A stretch of 16,372 bases of DNA from Ruminococcaceae bacterium UBA6353 (lineage in GTDB: Bacteria; Bacillota; Clostridia; Oscillospirales; Acutalibacteraceae): assembly GCA_002437905.1 (NCBI GenBank), contig DJRT01000021.1:53099-69470 (forward strand), read 5' to 3'. The position numbers and the translations under genes were made by a program. This document shows positions 14,407-16,372 of this stretch, piece after piece. The stretch's first letter is position 1. Every line of letters starts with the position of its first letter. Under the pieces are notes generated by a model. That model saw only the letters and a program-made list of their open reading frames with translations. It had not been told where the DNA came from and ran no database searches.

Positions 14407-14442
14407 AAAATGCCCGGCGACTGTTGTCGCCGGGCATTTTTC
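14407..14442 (+). terminator. Rho-independent terminator of the DapA-superfamily gene
   Basis: A perfect 12-base-pair GC-rich stem (14410-14421 with 14426-14437) closes the loop TGTT and is extended by A/T pairs; the T run 14437-14441 follows at once. It lies 28 bases behind the stop codon. Confidence 0.93.
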
Positions 14443-14486
14443 TGCGCCTGGGAGCGAAAAAAATTCGCGCATATCCAAAATTTTAG

Positions 14487-14515
14487 TTGCTTTTGCCGGC
14501 AGATGGGTCTATAAT
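14487..14515 (+). promoter_or_regulatory. Promoter of the regulator gene
   Basis: TTGCTT (14487-14492), 17 bases, and a perfect TATAAT (14510-14515). The leader is about 97 bases to the ATG at 14620. An AT-rich stretch with A and T runs lies just upstream (14457-14485). Confidence 0.82.
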
Positions 14516-14619
14516 GCTGGTGAATTGCGTTCTTTGTGCAAAAGAGTATTCCGCGGTGCCCGGTGCGGTGCCGCGCGGGGCGCATTGCCGAACGATTTTG
14601 AGCAGTGGAGTGTAGGACG

Positions 14620-15774
14620 ATGCTGTATATTCTGACCAACCTGCAGCGCGGGGACAATCAGTGGACCTATGGCGCGATCGACGCGGTAAAGCGGGAATTT
14701 ACCCGCCGCCGCCTGGAGTGCACGGAGGTGACCAATGTCAAGGACACCATCCGCCGATGTGCCGCGCACGGCGACCCGATCATGATCCCCACGCCGGTCA
14801 CGGCGCTGTTGCTGCCGATCGTGGAGGAGTGCAACCGGCAGGGGGTGCAGGTGATCGTGCCCAATGGCTTCCTCAATATCGGTGAGCGCTACCGCTACCA
14901 CTGCGTGAAGGGCGATTTTTACGGGGCGGTGGCCAATGTGCTGCATGGCCTGCGCCGCGCGGATAAGGGCAGCACGGCCATCTTCGGCATGAACACCAAT
15001 TCACAGGAGGATGTGCTGATCACCGATGCCTTTGTGGCGCAGAATACCGGCATTTCCAATGCGGTGTTCTGCAATGACGGCTCGGTGCGGGATTGCTTTG
15101 ACCGCTTTTTTGAGGCGCGCAGCAATTTCAATTCCATCATCTGCGTCAATGATTATGTGGCCATTTACCTCATCAGCCGCATGCGCAAGCTGGATCCGGA
15201 CTATCTGGAGAAAACCTACATTGTCAGCTTTTCCAATACGCTGCTGTCCCGGCTGTATACCACGCCCTTCACCAGCCTGGCGCCGGATATGGACGCCCTG
15301 GGCTGCGCCGTGGGCGATATCTATAAGCTGGTCAAGCGCAGCGGCGCCAGCTACCGTGCCATTACCATCTATGTGGGGTATAAGATTTACCAGCGCGGCA
15401 CCACCCCCGGCTGCTTCGATGAGCTGCCGCACGACTATGTGCCCTATGAGAGCCGCAATGTCTTTTTCCCCACCATCAATGAATTCAATGAGGCCACGGC
15501 CTATAATGCTGACCCCGAGGTGGCGCGCCTGCCGCACATCGAGATCTGCCTGAACCGCCTGACGCGGGTGGAGCTGGCGATCCTGATGATGCTGCTGCAG
15601 GGCTGCAACAATACCCAGATCGGGGAGGAGCTGTTCCTTTCCGGCGAGACGGTGCGCTACCATCTGAACAAGATGCGGTCCTTCTTTGGCTGCGGCACCC
15701 GCGAGGAGATGCGGGCGGTGCTGCAGGATCTGGTTACGCCGGAGCACATCCGCGAATATTTGCGCGAGGGATGA
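14620..15774 (+). CDS. Transcriptional regulator: periplasmic-binding-protein-like sensor with C-terminal LuxR-type HTH
   Basis: A 384-residue soluble protein. Residues 1-280 look like a LacI/periplasmic-binding-protein type I fold: alternating strands and helices such as MLYILTNLQRGDNQWTYGAIDAVKREF, PIMIPTPVTALLLPIVEECNRQGVQVIVPNG and NSIICVNDYVAIYLISRMRK (the hinge-like VNDYVA stretch). Residues about 312-371 form a LuxR/GerE-type helix-turn-helix: LTRVELAILMMLLQG, NNTQIGEELFLSGETVRYHLNKMRSFF. No LacI-type HTH is at the N-terminus and no receiver or membrane segment is seen, so a small cytosolic ligand, probably a sugar, is inferred. GGAG lies 9 bases before the ATG at 14620. It is transcribed alone, between its own promoter and terminator, and may control the neighbouring enzyme genes and the transporter downstream. 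Confidence 0.87.
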   Translation: MLYILTNLQRGDNQWTYGAIDAVKREFTRRRLECTEVTNVKDTIRRCAAHGDPIMIPTPVTALLLPIVEECNRQGVQVIVPNGFLNIGERYRYHCVKGDFYGAVANVLHGLRRADKGSTAIFGMNTNSQEDVLITDAFVAQNTGISNAVFCNDGSVRDCFDRFFEARSNFNSIICVNDYVAIYLISRMRKLDPDYLEKTYIVSFSNTLLSRLYTTPFTSLAPDMDALGCAVGDIYKLVKRSGASYRAITIYVGYKIYQRGTTPGCFDELPHDYVPYESRNVFFPTINEFNEATAYNADPEVARLPHIEICLNRLTRVELAILMMLLQGCNNTQIGEELFLSGETVRYHLNKMRSFFGCGTREEMRAVLQDLVTPEHIREYLREG

Positions 15775-15793
15775 GTTTCCCCGCGCTCAATGG

Positions 15794-15834
15794 CAAAAGG
15801 CTCTCCCCACCGGGGAAGGCCTTTTGGTGTTTTT
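15794..15834 (+). terminator. Rho-independent terminator of the regulator gene
   Basis: CAAAAGGC (15794-15801) pairs with GCCTTTTG (15819-15826), and CCCC (15805-15808) with GGGG (15812-15815) inside it. GTGTTTTT follows to 15834. It is 19 bases behind the stop codon. Confidence 0.85.
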
Positions 15835-16053
15835 GCCCGGATTTTTCCACAGTGGGGGCGCTGCCGGCCCTCCCGGAGACCCGTTCGGTGCGCACAGAAC
15901 ACACAGTGTGGTGTGGAAAATTATTCCATCGCGGGAAAAGGTTGCTGAAATTTGTGCAAACGATCTAAATGAAAAATTGATTATTTGGCGTATTTGCTAA
16001 CAAATTGTGCACGGGTGGTGAATTTCAGCGCAATTTTTACAAAAAAATTTACA
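15835..16053. other. Non-coding stretch upstream of the lipoprotein promoter
   Basis: No credible gene is seen between the regulator terminator and the promoter at 16054. The left half is GC-rich; from 15915 it is AT-rich. It holds a 9-base inverted repeat, GCTGAAATT (15944-15952) and AATTTCAGC (16021-16029), 68 bases apart; a CACAC-A-GTGTG palindrome near 15900-15910; AGTGTGGTGT (15905-15914), which recurs at 16092-16101 just behind the promoter; and similar TTGTGCA cores near 15953 and 16006. These could be regulator sites upstream of and at the promoter. Confidence 0.4.
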
Positions 16054-16082
16054 TTGTTTATACGGCTTATAGTTGTTATAAT
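16054..16082 (+). promoter_or_regulatory. Promoter of the downstream lipoprotein gene
   Basis: TTGTTT (16054-16059), 17 bases, and a perfect TATAAT (16077-16082). An A/T-run region just upstream (16031-16052) could act as an UP element. Start expected near 16089. Confidence 0.82.
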
Positions 16083-16088
16083 GAACAT

Positions 16089-16238
16089 GGAAGTGTGGTG
16101 TAGTACCCCACTGTCCCTATTTATTGCGGCGGCATGCACCGCGCCGGGTAAAGAGGGGTGGATAGTATTACACACGCCCCGCCGCGCGGGCAGCGCGGGT
16201 ACGCATATACCAACCATTTTTTTGAAGGGAGTATCCAC
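16089..16238 (+). promoter_or_regulatory. Long structured 5' leader of the lipoprotein gene
   Basis: About 150 bases separate the expected transcription start from the ATG at 16239. Hairpins can be drawn: CGGCG (16127-16131) with CGCCG (16142-16146); GGGGTG (16155-16160) with CGCCCC (16175-16180); CCGCGC (16182-16187) with GCGCGG (16193-16198). Seven T lie at 16217-16223, too far from the last hairpin for an ordinary terminator. I do not recognise a known riboswitch class. The ribosome site AAGGGAG (16225-16231) is 7 bases before the ATG and looks open. Confidence 0.4.
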
Positions 16239-16372
16239 ATGAAAAAAGGAACCATGATGAAAGTGCTGGCATTGGGCCTGGTACTGGTAATGGCGCTGAC
16301 ACTGTTTGCCGGCTGCGGCAAAGAGAAAGTGACCAGCGATCCGGTGGCGGAGTCGGAAGATGACGGCTTTGC
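16239..16372 (+). CDS. Lipoprotein, probable ABC transporter substrate-binding protein (5' part only)
   Basis: Only the first 44 codons are inside the window. They encode a lipoprotein signal peptide: basic start MKKGTMMK, hydrophobic core (about 9-23) and lipobox LFAGC with C26 as the lipidation site, then a charged Ser/Glu/Asp-rich linker. The ATG at 16239 follows AAGGGAG at 7 bases. Such signal peptides with a short acidic linker are common in binding proteins of Clostridia ABC importers, and the strong regulated-looking promoter and the sugar-sensor regulator upstream agree, but the mature domain is missing, so the substrate and even the transporter role are inference. Confidence 0.8.
   Translation, partial: MKKGTMMKVLALGLVLVMALTLFAGCGKEKVTSDPVAESEDDGF

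Noticed and set aside
15843..15920. Replication origin suggested by two DnaA-box-like TTTTCCACA motifs (plus at 15843, minus at 15912) and by the presence of parAB
   Set aside because: Only two relaxed matches, a third lies inside the YerB-like gene, there is no cluster, no AT-rich unwinding element with 13-mers, and no dnaA, dnaN, rsmG or rnpA nearby.
16182..16223. Terminator/attenuator formed by the GC hairpin and seven T before the lipoprotein gene
   Set aside because: The T run starts 18 bases after the stem, so termination is not supported; kept only as part of the structured leader.

Overview
The window is chromosomal DNA of a GC-rich Gram-positive bacterium, most likely a gut-type Clostridia (Oscillospiraceae/Ruminococcaceae). 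This rests on a LytR-CpsA-Psr envelope protein, ParA/ParB of the Soj/Spo0J type, a YerB-like lipoprotein, strong AGGAGG ribosome sites, classical -35/-10 promoters with 17-base spacers, and Thr-rich extracellular linkers. No mobile element, tRNA, rRNA or CRISPR array is visible. Taxonomy is an inference; no marker gene is present.

Layout. Everything from 121 to 12228 is read from the minus strand and everything after 12441 from the plus strand. From the right end of the minus block: a YerB-like (DUF3048) lipoprotein with its own promoter and terminator; a TRIC/YadS-type membrane protein with its own promoter and terminator; parA-parB behind a clear promoter; then a long close-packed series: MATE transporter, acyl-ACP thioesterase, a conserved unknown protein, queT (preQ1/queuosine-precursor transporter) and a three-gene zinc-type ABC importer (binding protein, ATPase, permease). 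The series ends before a strong promoter that drives an LCP-family envelope protein and a phosphoglycosyl transferase, closed by a terminator at 102-134.

The most notable item on the minus strand is a preQ1-I-like riboswitch (5405-5446) that overlaps the ribosome site of queT. The zinc importer genes follow queT at 24, 6 and -1 bases, so a queuosine-precursor sensor may sit at the head of a unit that also carries metal uptake. Several enzymes of queuosine synthesis and use (FolE, QueD, TGT) bind zinc, which makes the pairing biologically reasonable.

The plus-strand part looks like a carbohydrate-related locus: a GH16-family protein with no signal peptide, a dihydrodipicolinate-synthase/N-acetylneuraminate-lyase superfamily enzyme with signs of high expression and an inverted repeat over its promoter, a regulator that joins a sugar-binding-protein-like sensor to a C-terminal LuxR-type helix-turn-helix, and, after a 464-base non-coding stretch with a strong promoter and structured leader, the beginning of a lipoprotein that is probably the binding protein of an ABC importer and runs off the window.
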